From Leptasterias polaris (lineage: Eukaryota > Echinodermata > Asteroidea > Forcipulatida > Asteriidae), in assembly GCA_037783415.1 (NCBI GenBank), contig JAZGTN010000071.1, positions 3,975,501 to 4,039,500 of the forward strand: a stretch of 64,000 nt of DNA, read 5' to 3'. Below the pieces are notes generated by a model, which was not told the DNA's origin, did not search any database, and saw only the letters and a program-made list of their open reading frames with translations. Below, piece after piece: positions 36,834 to 49,514 of this stretch. Positions within the stretch are counted from its first letter, which is position 1; each line of letters opens with the position of its first letter. A program made the position numbers and the translations under genes.

Positions 36834-38525
36834 GAAGAAGGGCAGTGGCCTGGTGGTAGAGCTGCGGACTCTGAACCCAAAGGTACTGGGTTCAATTCCC
36901 GGGTGTTCTTTTTGAACGAGGTAAAACCATTGGATTTGCAGGGCACTCTGGTAAAAAGAAATCGTTGAATAACACGTAAATAATTTGCACACGCTATACA
37001 CCAGTTTACTTTTAGCCGTCGTTGATTAATTGATGTTCTGGGGTTAAATTACACTTGAACGCCCTCTTGATTAAGAGGAGCAGTGGCCCAGCGGAAGGGC
37101 TTCGGACTCTGAACCCAAAGGTACTGTGTTCGAAACCCGGCTGTTCTTTTTTTACACGTTGCTGATTTTAAGTTGTTCAAACTTATGTTTCCTGCTTGGC
37201 CGTTTTTGATTTGATATTTAACCAAACTCGAATGCAGTTTAATTAAGAGTAGCGTTGGCCTATAGTGGTAAGGCTGCGGACTCTGAACTCAAAGGTACTG
37301 GGTTCAGTTCCCGGGTGTTCTTTTTGAACGAGGTAAAACCATTGGATTTGCAGGGCACAATGGTAAAAAGAAATCCTTGACTTACACGTAAATAATTTGC
37401 ACACGCTATACACCAGTTTACTTTTAGCCGTCGTTGATTTGATGTTCTGGGGTTAAATTACACTTGAACGCCCTCTTGATTAAGAGGAGCAGTGGCCCAG
37501 CGGAAGGGCTTCGGACTCTGAACCCAAAGGTACTGGGTTCGAATCCCGCTGTTCATTTTACACGTTGTTGATTTAAAGTTGTTCGAACTTATTTTTCCTG
37601 CTTGGCCGTTTTTGATTTGTTTAACCAAACTCGAATGCAGTTTAATTAAGAGTAGCGTTGGCCTATAGTTGTAAGGCTGCGGACTCTGAACCCAAAGGTA
37701 CTGGGTTCAATTCCCGGGTGTTCTTTTTGAACGAGGTAAAACCATTGGATTTGCAGGGCACTCTGGTAAAAAGAAATCCTTGAATAACACGTAAATAATT
37801 TGCACACGCTATACACCAGTTTACTTTTAGCCGTTGTTGATTTGATGTCCTAGGGTTAAATTACACTTGAACGCCCTCTTGATTAAGAGGAGCAGTGGCC
37901 CAGCGGAAGGTCTTCGGACTCTGAACTCAAAGGTACTGTGTTCGAAACCCAGCTGTTCTTTTTACACGTTGTTGATTTAAAGTTGTTCATACTTATGTTT
38001 TCTGCTTGGCCGTTTTTGATTTGATATTTAACCAAACTCGAATGCAGTTTAATTAAGAGTAGCGTTGGCCTATAGTGGTAAGGCTGCGGACTCTGAACCC
38101 AAAGGTACTGGGTTCGATTCCGGTGTGTTCTTTTTGAACGAGGTAAAAGTAAAACCATTGGATTTGCAGGGCACTCTGGTAAAAAGAAATCATTGACTTA
38201 CACGAAAATAATTTGCACACGCTATACACCAGTTTACTTTTAGCCGTCGTTGATTTGATGTTCTGGGGTTAAATTACACTTGAACGCCCTCTTGATTAAG
38301 AGGAGCAGTGGCCCAGCGGAAGGGCTTCGGACTCTGAACCCAAAGGTACTGTGTTCGAAACCCGGCTGTTCTTTTTACACGTTTATGTTTTCTGCTTGGC
38401 CGTTTTTGATTTGATATTTAACCAAACTCGAATGCAGTTTAATTAAGAGGAGCGTTGGCCTATAGTGGTAAGTCGATCTGCGGACTCTGAACGAAAAGGT
38501 ACTGGGTTCAATTCCCGGGTGTTCC
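36834..38525 (+). repeat. tRNA-Gln-like array, part 1: alternating units, ~410-bp dimer
   Basis: Nine tRNA-like units of about 72 nt. Type A ('gcagtggcccagcggaaggg') starts near 37074, 37483, 37886 and 38299, spaced 409, 403 and 413 bp. Type B ('agcgttggcctatagtggta') starts near 37246, 37649, 38056 and 38446, with a related first unit at 36834. Each has an A box, a T arm with B box 'gggttc(g/a)a(a/t)(t/a)ccc', an anticodon-loop segment 'ctctgaa' (CTG, Gln) and usually a 3' T-run after 'gttc'. D stems GCCC/GGGC are perfect in type A. Anticodon stems have mismatches, so functional tRNA is doubtful. Spacers are conserved too ('acacgctatacaccagttta'). Confidence 0.85.
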
Positions 38526-38700
38526 TTTTGTACGAGGTAAAACCATTTGGTTTACGCATGGTACTATGGCATATGGAAATGCTTGCTTTACACTTGATAA
38601 ATAAATTGTGATTGGAAGGAACACGCTTTAATTACAAGTAGTTTACTTTTTGGCCTTGTTGATTTAATGTTCTAGGATTTAAATTAAACTCGAAGGCACT

Positions 38701-39935
38701 TAAAGTAAGAGGACCAGTGGCCCAGTGGAAGGGCTCTGGACTCTAAACCAAAAGGTACTGGGTTCGAATCCCGGGTGATCTTTTTGTACATTGTTGATTT
38801 AAAGTTGTTTATTCCAAGGTTTAAAATTAAACTCGAACGCAAATTAAGTAAGAGGACCAGTGGCCCAGTGGCCCAGTGGAAGGGCTCTGGACTCTAAACC
38901 CAAAGGTTTTGGGTTCGAATCCCTGGTGTTCATTTTGTACATTGTTGAGTTAAAGTTGTTTATTCCAAGGTTTAATATTAAACTCGTACGCAAATTAAGT
39001 AAGAGGACCAGTGGCCCAGTGGAAGGGCTCTGGACTCTAAACCAAAAGGTACTGGGTTCGAATCCCTGGTGTTCATTTTGTACATTGTTGAGTTAAAGTT
39101 GTTTATTCCAAGGTTTAATATTAAACTCGTACGCAAATTAAGTAAGAGGACCAGTGGCCCAGTGGAAGGGCTCTGGACTCTAAACCAAAAGGTACTGGGT
39201 TCGAATCCCGGGTGTTCTTTTTGTACATTGTTGAGTTAAAGTTGTTTATTCCAAGGTTTAAAATTAAACTCGAACGCAAATTAAGTAAGAGGACCAGTGG
39301 CCCAGTGGAAGGGCTCTGGACTCTAAACCAAAAGGTTTTGGGTTCGAATCCCGGGTGTTCATTTTGTACATTATTGAGTTAAAGTTGTTTATTCCAAGGT
39401 TTAATATTAAACTCGTACGCAAATTAAGTAAGAGGACCAGTGGCCCAGTGGAAGGGCTCTGGACTCTAAACCAAAAGGTACTGGGTTCGAATCCCTGGTG
39501 ATCTTTTTGTACATTGTTGATTTAAAGTTGTTTATTCCAAGGTTTAAAATTAAACTCGAACACATCTTAAGTAAGAGGAGCAGTGGCCCAATGGAAGGGC
39601 TCTGGACTCTAAACCCAAAGGTACTGGGTTCGAATCCCGGCTGTTCTTTTTGTACATTATTGACTTAAAGTTGTTCATTCTAAGGTTTAAAATTAAACTC
39701 GAACACATCTTAAGTAAGAGGAGCAGTGGCCCAATGGAAGGGCTCTGGACTCTAAACCCAAAGGTACTGGGTTCGAATCCCGGCTGTTCTTTTTGTACAT
39801 TATTGACTTAAAGTTGTTCATTCTAAGGTTTAAAATTAAACTCGAACCCATCTTAAGTAAGAGGAGCAGTGGCCCAATGGAAGGGCTCCAGACTCTGGAC
39901 CGAAAGGTCCCGGGATCGAATCCCGTTGCATATAA
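38701..39935 (+). repeat. tRNA-like array, part 2: nine units with 143-bp period
   Basis: Units start ('agagga') at 38708, 38851, 39002, 39145, 39288, 39431, 39574, 39717 and 39860. Spacing is 143 bp except one 151-bp step, explained by an extra 'cccagtgg' within the A box of the second unit. Each has 'agtggccca(g/a)tggaaggg' (A box; D stem GCCC/GGGC), 'tctggactctaaacc', B box 'gggttcgaatccc' (T stem CTGGG/CCCGG) and a T-run. The first eight read CTA at the anticodon position (cognate to UAG); the last reads CTG and has a diverged 3' part. The regular period marks tandem amplification. Confidence 0.9.
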
Positions 39936-40089
39936 ATTCGAGGCGTTTTAAAGAACCATCTTTTATTTTTTTTAATACAATCTTTGAAAAAAAGTGCAGA
40001 GGTTCGTTTTAAGTTTTAAGTTTCCTTCCCATCCTCGAATGGGCGGCGCGTCGCACCGCGCGGTGAGTCTCGCGGCCTCGAACCATGTC

Positions 40090-40165
40090 ACCACTGGGGC
40101 TCGAACCGGGGACCTCTGGCTTCGGAGTCTGCCACCCTTCCACGACACCCACTTGGGTCCCCCCC
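40090..40165 (-). repeat. tRNA-like element, antisense to the array
   Basis: The reverse complement contains 'gtcgtggaagggtggcagac' (A-box region), 'actccgaag' (loop, triplet CCG) and B box 'ggttcgagccc'. Spacing matches the array units, so it may be a diverged inverted member or an unrelated tRNA-derived SINE head. It sits in a GC-rich patch (40035-40165). Confidence 0.55.
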
Positions 40166-40740
40166 CAGGAACATATGCATTTTGAACTTGATGAACCTTC
40201 GGTTCATACTTTACATTGGATACTATGGCATGGGAATTCAGTGCTTTATACTTAGTAAATAATTCGCGAGTGGAATACTTTACACAGGATACTATGGCAT
40301 TGGGAAATCAGTGCTTCGTAGTAAATATTAATTTGCGAGTGGAAGGCACACGATATACCATTAGTTTACTGTAGGAGTAGGTATAAGTATACAGGGAACT
40401 CAGAAAATAATTCGAATTTGAGGCACACGCTTTAGGTATAGACCATTACTAGTTTATTTAGTTAACAGAGTACGCATGGTACTATGGCATAGGGAAATCC
40501 TTGCTTTATTCTTAGTCAAATAATTTACGAGTAGAAGGCACTCGCTATACCATTAGTTTACTTAGGAATTGGTATAATACAGGTGACTCTTTGGTTCCGA
40601 CTCTGAAAACAAATCGAGTGGAAGACACACGCTTTTAGTATGGACCATTAGTTTACTATTAAGGAAACATATGGAGTTAGGTTCGGACTTAAAAGATATG
40701 TGAGTTCAAGGCACACGCTGTAGGTATCGAAAATTAGTGC
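40166..40740. repeat. Degenerate spacer-like repeats beyond the tRNA-like array
   Basis: Repeated motifs 'tactatggcat.gg.aaat', 'ttagtaaataatt', 'gcacacg' and 'accattagtttact' recur four or five times. They match the spacers of the array ('taaataatttgcacacgcta', 'caccagtttactt') but without tRNA-like units. Confidence 0.65.
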
Positions 40741-43700
40741 ACATGAAACGGTGCATGGAATTATTGGTCTGACTACTGATGGGATGGGAGTTAATGCGGG
40801 GGAGGGTGGCGGGTCTCCAGTCTTGGCGAGCTGGAATTAACATGAAGGCGGGAATAGCAGCGTTGGTTCCACCAGTGTTCTTGGGATGATGCATTGACTT
40901 GGAGACCGTTAGCCGGTTAGCCGGGTTGATGACCATGAGTGGATTGTGACCATAAATGTAGCGAAGAGCCAAACCGTAATTTCACTATGTTTTTTGGATA
41001 ATTGAGTGTCGGTGGTACTCGTTGTGGAACGAAGGAATGCTTAGAGCTTGAATTTCTTAGAGGCTCGTTCATGCCGTGGTGAGTGGAAAGTAGCAAGGGC
41101 TATAGAAGTGAACATTTCACCGGTGTTCTCGCTAGATTTTGCGTGAAGTTCGCAATGAGTGGTTTCGTTCGGGTTTGAAAAATACATCGGGAAGAGACCG
41201 GGTTCGGGCATGGACTGGATGATTGGACTAAGTTGTATACAGGTGTTTTTTCAACTAAATTTATTGTTTATTTTCCTATTTGTTTGTATAATTGTTTTTG
41301 GGGGGACAAAAGGGGAATTTGATAGAGCTGTTTGGTGTGGGGTTTTTTCCTGTGGGGTTTTTTCCTGTGATGTTAAATGCATCGTTTGTGGCTGCGTCTC
41401 ACATTGTGAACATAAAATTAGCCGAATAATTCAGCTTCTTTAAATGGTCGATATCGGGGATTCTTTTTTTCCCAGCTAGGATTTTGGGTACAGGAGTTCG
41501 TTGAAAAGTCTATTGTTTTGTTTAAATAAATATCGTTCAATAATTATTTAATATTTAGTTTCTTTATAGTTTTGCATTAACTTATATACGTATTTATCTA
41601 CAGCATCAGGAGTAATGATTGTAGCATTTTATTATTATTATTTTTTTTTGCTGTACAAATTGTAAAATTGTCTTATTTGTATAATTTGTGATTTATTGTT
41701 TGTATAGCCTTGCTTTTAGTTGTTACTTTGCGAAGCGCATTCAGCGTCTGTGAGAAGGATTTTGGCGTTGCATAAATCATCTTATAAAGGTTTGGAACAC
41801 AGTGATTTGTGTGGCAAACAAAAGTTGGGTGTCCATGTCTGGGGTATTCAGAATTATCGTTGTCGAAAAAGAATAATAATACAAGTAATAATAATAACAT
41901 CTACAATTTTTTTTGGAAACTCCCGCACAACCAGACCTTCGATAAAAAAAAAAATCGTCTGGTTTTTTAAATTATATTTTTAAACTGAAAATAGAACTCC
42001 CAAATTTATATTATTTTCGGCAAGGAAAAAGGCGAAAAATCTAAATTTTAAAACATTGTTATCATTATGGGTCGTACATGTTCCTTTAATAAAGAGCTCA
42101 TAAATTCGAGCAAAGATGAACGATTAAAATATCAAATAAAATTTGAACTGCATGGTACCAAAGTTCCTATGATTATGAATAAATACTCTTGTTTTCATTT
42201 CGTTATTGTATTTATTTACACTGAATTGGGCAAGGTTCAAACACATACAACATTGAATATCATTATCAACCAGAAATAAAATTACACAGTACATGTATAT
42301 CGTCTTTGTCTTAATTCGGTAATTGTTTCAAAGAATTCACAACTTGAAATCATCAACTTTTATTTTGAATTCGATACCCACCAACCCCCTTCATTACGGT
42401 GTCTTAAAATTGGTTAAGTTCAGGGTGAATGAATGTAGGTGCCTAACCCGTTTTAGAAAGTCAGCCTTCGAGAAAGACTCTGCAAAGGTCAAAACGTCCG
42501 ACCTTTATCAATTCTGTTGATGATACAACATGTCATTTTGTTGGTAAGCGGTTTACAACAGCTGGCGTTACATGAAGGCTAATTCCCTTTTTAGAAACAT
42601 GTAGGCCTGGGCCCTCACATCAGATTGTGCCTACAACTAGCTGTCCAGTCCACGCATTGAGGAAGAAATACAATATTACGGTGAAAACTCCACTAGTACT
42701 ACAAGTGGTAAAAGATTAGGTAACCGAGAAACTCTAAAAAGAAAAGTCGATTGTTTATTTGATCGACGGCCAGTTAGTTGCCATTGACTGGCACAGTGCA
42801 ATGACCTACGATGGGCCAAACGTTTACTTCCGGGTGTTGTACCTTCAAGTGCCGTTGTTTACGTGCATGAAGGTGGAAATAGAAACGCCACAACATTACC
42901 ATTTTTATGACAATCTTAGTGTTTACACGGGCTCGATGAGGGGCCTCCATGAGGCCTATTCCTATTCTACATTTTGAACTTAAATTAACTACACGATAAA
43001 GCTTACCTCTAGAGACAATAAATCACATCAAATGATCGTAATACATCCACGGTGTAAAACATAAATAAAGCATGGCTGGTGGCCATTTTGAATATCGCGT
43101 CATGGCATCAAGCCGTCGAGTACCCAACCCTACTATATGTTTATCTGGTGTTAGGTGGTAATCAGGTACCTGTCTTTTTTTTTGGCTGGTTCCAATCACC
43201 TGGGCTTGTCGTAGACCACAGGGTTACGCAACTGGCTCCCGCAAGGTCTCGCCGGTAATGAACAGAAATGCGATAGTTGGACTGGTAGTACATGTAGTTT
43301 TCTGTGATGTGGCTCGTTGGACATGACTACATAAATCAAAATGGGTAGATGACTGGGGCGGGAGCTCGATTTGAGGGTAGGGGAGATTGGCTTACAGTAT
43401 AAAAAATCATCATGCTGGGGAATGGCTAGCTGGGTAGGTTGATGTAATTTATTAAACTGTAGAGTGGAATTGAAATGAAGAAACAGTAATACTAATAGAC
43501 TAGAAAGCACAGGAGCTGTATTTGAGCAAATACGGTATCTCTGCCCAATTATAGACGCGGTGTTGTAGGGCCAATGATTTTCCGCGATCGCGGAAAACGG
43601 ACGGAATTCGCGGAATCTGCCACTTGAAACGGAAAATTGAATTTGAATTTGAAGTTAAAAAAGTGACAAAAGATTGTTTTTTTCATGTTATTAAATTCAA

Positions 43701-43895
43701 AAGTGTTGAAATTGAATAGGCAAGCGAATTTAACATTGTGTTCTTTATTAAACTTCTTTTTTGTAATACTATAAAACATCAAAAATCAGACCGTAATAAG
43801 TGAGATCGTATAACCCGTTGAGCCTATGAACGATGTACAAATGAATACACGTTGTTTACTACCGAGGTCGAAATCATCGCATTCACGGCACGTTC

Positions 43896-43925
43896 TTTAA
43901 AGGAGCTCTATACTTCTAGTTTTAT
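43896..43925. repeat. MITE terminus 'tttaaaggagctctatactt'
   Basis: Matches in reverse complement the sequence ending at 49320 ('agaagtatagagctccttta'), and resembles the start of the element at 18622. Only the terminus is clear; the right boundary is not seen. Confidence 0.45.
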
Positions 43926-46186
43926 GCCATGGAATGAATCCCTACTCACTGTGAATAAAGATGTATATAATACAATTTACCTGTAGAAGTTTCAGCCTCA
44001 TAAGTCGTCAGGTTTTTCAGAAAAAAGTGAAAATTACACGGAAGTTTTTCAGGAAAGTTGTGTAAATCCGTTGCAGATTACAATTATTGGCATGGCGCCC
44101 TCTTGCAGCGAGAGACTCATGATTCGTGAACCGGCGATTCTTACTTGTGAATGAATTCGAAAGTTGACTAAAAATAGAGAGAGATCGGGTTCGAGGTCAT
44201 GAAAGGTCACTTGCCATAGCCAGCGATCGATAACACCACCGTGCGCGTGTCTCGCGCTGTGCTAATAATAGCTTATAAATGTTTGCGGTTTTTGAACTGT
44301 GCGGTACGGGTCTGGTCATCGTGTAATGTTTGTACACATGTACTATGTACTTGCAACGAAGCTGGGTTCTGATGTTTGAACTACACACCGGCATAGCTGT
44401 GTGTAAAGATTACTGGTTTTTACTCTGTGATTTATAATTACACATGCTTTGCGCTTCACGTAATAAGTAATGCATTCAAACAAATCTTTCAATAGTTGTA
44501 CAGTGTTATACACACTTATATCATATATGCTGGAGGGTGGTTTTGTGGGCTGGAGTAATTACTTTTGTTCGGTTTTCAAATCACTTCTGTAACAGTCAGT
44601 GCATGGAGAAAAGTGCTTCCTTTTATTTGCATGACCGCCACGGTTTTCCATAAACAATGAGCTTGGAGGACACGTTTTCAAAAATTCATTTAGGGAAAAT
44701 TTATTATTGTAACAAAACAAAAACATCACATAACGAAGCAACAATGTTTCATTATACCTACAAAAACTATGACATCATTTTCTGTGTTCAAAATAAAGAA
44801 ATATAAGACCAAAAACAAAGCATCCGTGTGTGCAGAATTAGAAATAATTTAAGTGTCTCCGGAAAAGTCATTTGCTTATGATAGTTAACGTAATTGGGCA
44901 GAAGAATTTTACTCATAGAATGTTAGCTACACTATTGATCTAGTCTTTCACTGTATTCTTTATTTCCAAGGATTCTCGAAACAGTCAAGAATACTTTAAG
45001 AATTCGTCTTCGTCAGCGTTTATACCGTTCAGAATCGAAATGGCCGCCATATTTCGTTTGTAAATGAGAGCCCTTACTTGATTGGTAAAACCGTGAACCA
45101 AACTGAGTGTGCTATGTTGCTATGTAACCAATCAGCTGCTGCGTAAGGAAACGTATGGCTCCTTACTTACTACACAGAACTGAATGCGGTTTTGAGTAAA
45201 CATTGAGGTGCCCGACTATTTTGTGAGAACACTCACTATGCAGTATAATTATATACACGAGTCATTGCTATTATAACAAAATTTCATCAAGGTTTCGTTT
45301 GTTTTGTTTGAAAAACTTTTACACTTGTCCTCTAGATTACTGAGAAGGAAAAACCAACAATGATTGCATTTTTGGTCTTACAAACTGTTTACTGTGGCTT
45401 CCTCACGTTTGGCTCTCCAAATGCTTGGTGCATTCGTCTAAAGAAAGAGGCCTAATCCCGCAAGCCCACTATAAAAAAATATAATACAACAAAATAAACA
45501 AATATTTTTAAGCATAATTCCATTCCTCCGATATAAGTAGATAATATTGTTTTACCCTTCTCTCTAGGGAACCTATGATCAGTTTACCACCATATTAATG
45601 ACAACACTTTGACATTTGTTTTCTTGTTTTATGGAAACATTCATTTATTTTAAGTTTCTTCTTTCAGCTGCATGAATTTCTCACACACATACCCACATTT
45701 TCATGTACACTAGTACAAAATTAATTATATTAAACATTTAAATATTAATGCTAAGTATAATTAAAAGCAACTAAAGGACGCCCAGGCAATTAGTAGACTG
45801 GTATAAAGCATCAATGTTGAAATATTTGTTGTATGCTCCCTCTTATCTCTGGAGTGGATCCATTTGCAATACAGCATTTGGCACACTTGGTTGTGAGTAT
45901 TGCTTAAAATAAGTTTACTATTGATACTAAACGGAAGCCACAAAAAGCAATGAACGTGGCTTTTTCTTTATCTTAAATCCACAATGAACATTGATTTTTC
46001 TTTATCTTACAGTCATTATACAGAATTGAAAACTTTATGAAGTTCACACTGGAACCTTTTTTTCTGTGAAATATGAATTCATAATCAAGAAAACTGTATC
46101 TGAAACTCTTAAAACAAATGCACTATATTACTGATTTCAGTTGTTAGAACCCAAAATAACGACAATGTATTTACTGACAACTGAGC

Positions 46187-46335
46187 ATACTTGTTCACTA
46201 TTTTCTCCTGACTCACACAACGGATTGAGCAAAAATGTTCACAGATTTGTTTTTTCAAGTATACGGTTGATCACACAAAACATCAATATTGTCTGCAACT
46301 ATTTTTTGTTGGCTGTACCAATCCTCTATAACACC
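46187..46335. repeat. MITE fragment related to 18860-18990
   Basis: Aligned blocks: 'cactattttctcctgac', 'gttgatcacacaaaacat' and 'accaatcctctataacacct' match the right half of 18622-18993 in the same orientation. Confidence 0.6.
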
Positions 46336-46389
46336 TAATAAACAAACAATTAGGCAATTATCTAGCAGTACTTTGTTACAACATAAATA

Positions 46390-46640
46390 ATAAATGACCG
46401 AAAAGGTAGGGTCTTAGATTTTTATTTTTTTTTTCTATGTAAAGACTTATTTATAGGCAAAATTATACAGAAAGATTCTATAAAATCACATGTGAAAGTT
46501 TCAGCTGAATACAGTGTCTAAAAATGCTGGTAAAACAGCCAAAAAATTTCGCGGTATTTACACAAGAACGCAAAATCCATCCACGTTTAGCGAAGTGACG
46601 GATATCTCTGGTTGCAGAAATCTGGCCAGGTTACAATATC
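46390..46640. repeat. Dispersed repeat shared with 27720-27990
   Basis: Shares 'aggcaaaattatacagaaag', 'gtttcagctgaatacagtgt' and 'aatccatccacgtttag' with the nostrin intron 14 copy. Confidence 0.6.
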
Positions 46641-48524
46641 AGGAAGACACCAGACACTGGTCAAGTTCTCCTGCTGCAAGTACCTCCGGACAGAATCCTC
46701 CAAAACTTTAACGTGATACAACGGTAGGTCAGTCACAGAGAGGCCTGAAATTTGAGGGGAAAAAAAAGTACCAGGTTAGGTAACATAATTACCAAAAATG
46801 GACTCAAAATAATATAAGGTTATTGAAATAACCAGGGTTATTGTGCACAGAAATGTCTTAACCTGAACGTAAATGGTCAAGTTAAAGACTGAATTTTTGC
46901 ATCTGCACAGATATCAGAATTTAAAAATAAATTGAGTACAGCGACCCAGTTGGGACCCAGTTGGGACAAGTCAAGACCAAAATGTACTACAAATGCAATA
47001 AAACCAAGTGCAATTCGAATAAAAGACTTGTATTGCACAATACTATCATACCTAAAATAATAAGAGGAAAAAAAGGCTAAATCACTTTGCGTATGATCAT
47101 CATACATGATGTACATAAAAGCAATGATGAATGTTTGGTAAACTTCTTGGGCGCACTTGTATTTCATGCCTTTCTGATAAAGGAAATGTTTTACTATCTC
47201 TGGACTAAAAAAAAATAATAATTGTCTCTTGTTGTAATGACAAAATTCAGCATGATCACACCAAGACAAAACTAATAAAAAGCAGCCAAAGGATTGTGTT
47301 TACAACAAACGTATTGGCTACAGTGTCGTTACTGTCAACTCGCCCACTCCAAAGTTGCCCACTACAAAGTCGCCCCCTATTAAGACGCATTGTTTTTGTG
47401 TACACCTTTTTGGGGGCCTTAGTTTTTTCACCTGTCTCGTTAAATTTTGTTTTTGCCATGATGCCCCCTAATTCAGACAAAAATGCTGTGGTGCCCTTTT
47501 CACATAATTGCTATCTCTGCCTCCTCCTCATTGGCTTGGCATAGTATACATCCCTTTTTTCAATTGCGTTGTATGTTCTGACATGAATATTGGCCAAATT
47601 CATGAAACGAGAAATGAGTTCAACTTACCAGTTAACTAGTTTACATTTAATACTAATAGAGCTGACATTAACAGAAATAAAAATGTGTGCACCTACCACT
47701 TTTCTGTTGGTGATTCAAATGGTGCAACTCCAGAAATAACAGAACTACAGAAGATGCACAAAATAAATAAGAATAGTTGAAGTAATGAATCTGTACAACA
47801 TGTCTAAAATTAACACGTACACATCATACATGGTACTTCTTGTTGAATGCACGTTAACTTCATGTAAATAAACACAAACAAGAATTTGAAATTGCATCCT
47901 TTCAAACAAACTGCAAAGTCATCTGGATCTACATACGGCGGGACTACAGGTATACTGTAATTGATGGACCGCTGGTAATGGTTACATCTGTACGTACATG
48001 TATCATTGTATGTTCTCATAAAACATTTTTTTCAATCAATAAATTATAGGTGCTTGGCTGTTGGCCAACAACTCGCCTTTTTAAAAGTTTTTAATTGGTA
48101 CCATAAACTTACACATTGGAAGATTCTGAAATGTCCCCCTTCAACATTTTCTGGTTCAACTCCACGATGGTGTTGACGTAACCGGTGGCTCAAAAGGGGG
48201 GTAGCAGTCCCTGATGAATGGACAGCAGATCTATAAAAGTAAAAAATATTTTTGTTTGTGTTAAATTTAATCAAGAAGTAGACCTAATGAAGAATATATA
48301 TCAATAAAAATAAATAAAAATACATGGCAGCATTATGATTATGTGATTGTTTTACTGTTAAAAAGTATGAATACTTAGAGAGCCTTTTCATTCAATCAAA
48401 TGGCACACTTTGACACTATCAAAATAGGCCCACGATTTCTGGCAAACCAAAATGCCTCCTATCCTACAGAACAGAGTGGTCACATTGGTATTAAAATAAT
48501 CAAGATTTATATAAAGAAAACTCA

Positions 48525-48840
48525 CTTGTGTGTGCATATCTAACAGCAATCTCGCCAGGTCAGCGTTCGAAAGACTCAGTCCCATGGCTTTACTTCTCCA
48601 GGTATCTTCCTAGTCTAGTCCTATGTCCAAGATGGTCCAAGCACCGACGACACAGGACCCTTTCAATTTCATGCTGGATGGAACTTGGAAGTAACAACTT
48701 TTGGAGTTTTCTATACCTGACATGGCGTTTGACCGACGCACTCTTTGATCGTTTTAGGGCCTATTCTGTCAACTTTGGCCTCCCAATTTTCTTCCTGGGT
48801 TTATTGGCAACCGTTGAATCCAGTTTAGATCTAGTAAATT
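48525..48840 (-). pseudogene. Possible decayed coding fragment
   Basis: On the minus strand, three frames in succession give basic peptides: 'KPRKKIGRPKLTE' and a stop; 'KRSKSASVKRHVRYRKLQK' through 'CRRCLDHLGHRTRLGRYLEK' and a stop; then 'AMGLSLSNADLARLLLDMHT'. Order and style (AT-hook-like GRPKL, basic helix, 'ADLARLLLD') look like one frameshifted ORF of a multicopy family. I cannot name it. Confidence 0.3.
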
Positions 48841-49149
48841 GACCTTTCAGACTCTAACATCGATAAAAGCCGTGGTATAACTTATGAAGATTGCAAAGAT
48901 ATTTTTTATCGACAACGCGAGTGTGTATACACAGCAACTCCAAACAACCTCGCACGCGCGGAAACTGTGCTCACCACTATACACGACAAACACAAAATAG
49001 ATATTCTCCTATTTTAGTGGGTACGAGGTAACATAAACATGAACCATTTGCGAATCTTTCCAACTGAAAATGGACAACTATTATCGAGTGTGTGAGGGCA
49101 GCATTCAACGAATTGTCTTCAAAAAAGACTTCTCGTCTCAGTGAGACGA

Positions 49150-49320
49150 AAAGTCTTTTCGTGATATTGTTTTACTAATTTCTCAAAAACTACAGCACCT
49201 CAGCCACTAATATTTTAAGGGAAGCTTTCGACTATCAATATCTTTAAACCATGTAAGTTTAGTGTGAATCTGTGAGCTTTTTTGTTTTGTATCTTACCAG
49301 AAGTATAGAGCTCCTTTAAG
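49150..49320. repeat. MITE fragment, reverse orientation
   Basis: The reverse complement starts 'taaaggagctctatacttct' and continues with 'ggtaagat', 'cccttaaaatatt' and 'tgagaaa' blocks, parallel to 18622-18780. Confidence 0.55.
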
Positions 49321-49514
49321 CTGTTTTTTCACTCAAATTGCATTTTATCCCTCCCTTTAATCAACATCCATATACACAAACCAGCTCACCCCTGCTCTAT
49401 CTCTATGATTTGAATACACACATTGATTGTTCACTCATAAAGGTCTTAAATCAACCATAAACTTTCAACATTTTGTCGCCAAAGCGAAAACAAAATGGCT
49501 GACGTTCTGTTTCT

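Noticed and set aside
36834..39935. CRISPR-like or coding interpretation of the regular array (for example an open frame at 38860-39096)
   Set aside because: The repeated part has tRNA-type A and B boxes and paired D and T stems, and spacers are themselves repeated; the open frame is a by-product.
43896..49320. Single 5.4-kb DNA transposon bounded by inverted 'tttaaaggagctctatactt' ends
   Set aside because: Both ends belong to a dispersed MITE family (also near 18622), and there is no transposase between them, so two separate fragments are more likely.
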